Assembly: GCA_964196055.1 (NCBI GenBank) | Contig: CAXMSF010000246.1 | Location: 1-23,296 of the forward strand | Direction: 5' to 3' | Source: JAFDEI01 sp964196055 | GTDB taxonomy: Bacteria > Myxococcota_A > UBA9160 > SMWR01 | DNA: 23,296 nucleotides | Shown here: in pieces, positions 23,223 through 23,296 of the stretch | Layout: every line of letters begins with the position of its first letter | How positions within the stretch are numbered: the first letter of the stretch is position 1 | Position numbers and translations under genes: made by a program | Notes under the pieces: model-generated | Databases searched by the model: none | Seen by the model: the letters and a program-made list of their open reading frames with translations, nothing else | What the model was told of the DNA's origin: nothing

Positions 23223-23296
23223 GTGGGAAAGCTGCGACGACCGCACGCCCCGATTCTTCGCTTCCTCGGAGGCGCCGGCACCGTCTCGGGCAGCCG
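23223..23296 (+). CDS. Metallo-beta-lactamase/beta-CASP RNase-type protein, N-terminal fragment
   Basis: Only 24 codons are visible before the window ends. A GTG at 23223, three bases after the phosphorylase stop, begins a frame reading GKLRRPHAPILRFLGGAGTVSGS. The segment LRFLGGAGTVSGS matches the very start of beta-CASP metallo-beta-lactamase RNases (the ITFLGAAGTVTGS strand-loop of CPSF/YSH1-like proteins). The metal ligands (HxHxDH) lie beyond the window. The call rests on a short but characteristic motif and on context. Beta-CASP enzymes are RNA endo- or exonucleases, and this product would fit an RNA-salvage role beside the phosphorylase. Confidence 0.6.
   Translation, partial: MGKLRRPHAPILRFLGGAGTVSGS

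Overview
This is a GC-rich, gene-dense bacterial chromosomal segment (about 20 genes in 23.3 kb). The mix of genes suggests a Gram-negative, deltaproteobacterial-type lineage (Myxococcota, Desulfobacterota or Binatota-like). The supporting genes are a Tad secretion locus, many lipoprotein and Sec signals, an NtrC-type sigma54 activator, PilZ proteins, a wax-ester/diacylglycerol acyltransferase, an F420-dependent nitroreductase-family protein and a dCache-like class III adenylate cyclase. The taxonomic call is inference from gene content; there is no rRNA or other marker in the window. I see no IS element, phage gene, CRISPR array, tRNA or rRNA.

Layout. (1) 1-3334, + strand: the 3' end of a Tad pilus operon (cpaF/tadA end, tadB, tadC and a TadD-like TPR lipoprotein), packed with 13-16 bp spacers. 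(2) 3357-5199, - strand: a small secreted protein of unknown function and a single-haem c-type cytochrome lipoprotein with helical repeats. (3) 5363-6172, +: an unrecognised lipoprotein, then a 408 bp non-coding leader before a sigma54-dependent response regulator (6581-7984). (4) 7990-8808, -: an Ig/cadherin-like lipoprotein, divergent from a two-gene + strand unit of a 59-aa PLDc_N membrane protein and a small lipoprotein (9024-9722). (5) 9736-15126, -: a WS/DGAT acyltransferase, a double-PilZ protein, an exported protein of unknown function and a short gamma-glutamyltransferase. (6) 15214-17844, +: an F420-type nitroreductase followed 3 bp later by a membrane adenylate cyclase. (7) 18162-19481, +: a DEAD-box RNA helicase behind a 317 bp leader. 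(8) 19582-23296, +: a probable operon of a DUF4136-type lipoprotein, an exported beta-rich protein, a divergent PRPP-synthetase-like enzyme, an archaeal-type AMP/thymidine phosphorylase and the start of a beta-CASP-type metallo-beta-lactamase RNase.

The most interesting unit is the last one. The phosphoribosyltransferase-fold enzyme, the phosphorylase and the nuclease are tightly coupled: the first two genes overlap by 13 nt and the third starts 3 nt after the second. The phosphorylase has the sequence signature of archaeal AMP phosphorylase, not of ordinary thymidine phosphorylase. A plausible reading is an RNA/nucleotide salvage module: the nuclease releases nucleotides, the phosphorylase makes ribose 1,5-bisphosphate plus base, and the PRPP-synthetase homologue handles the sugar phosphate. 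The route is inference; the family assignments rest on visible motifs.
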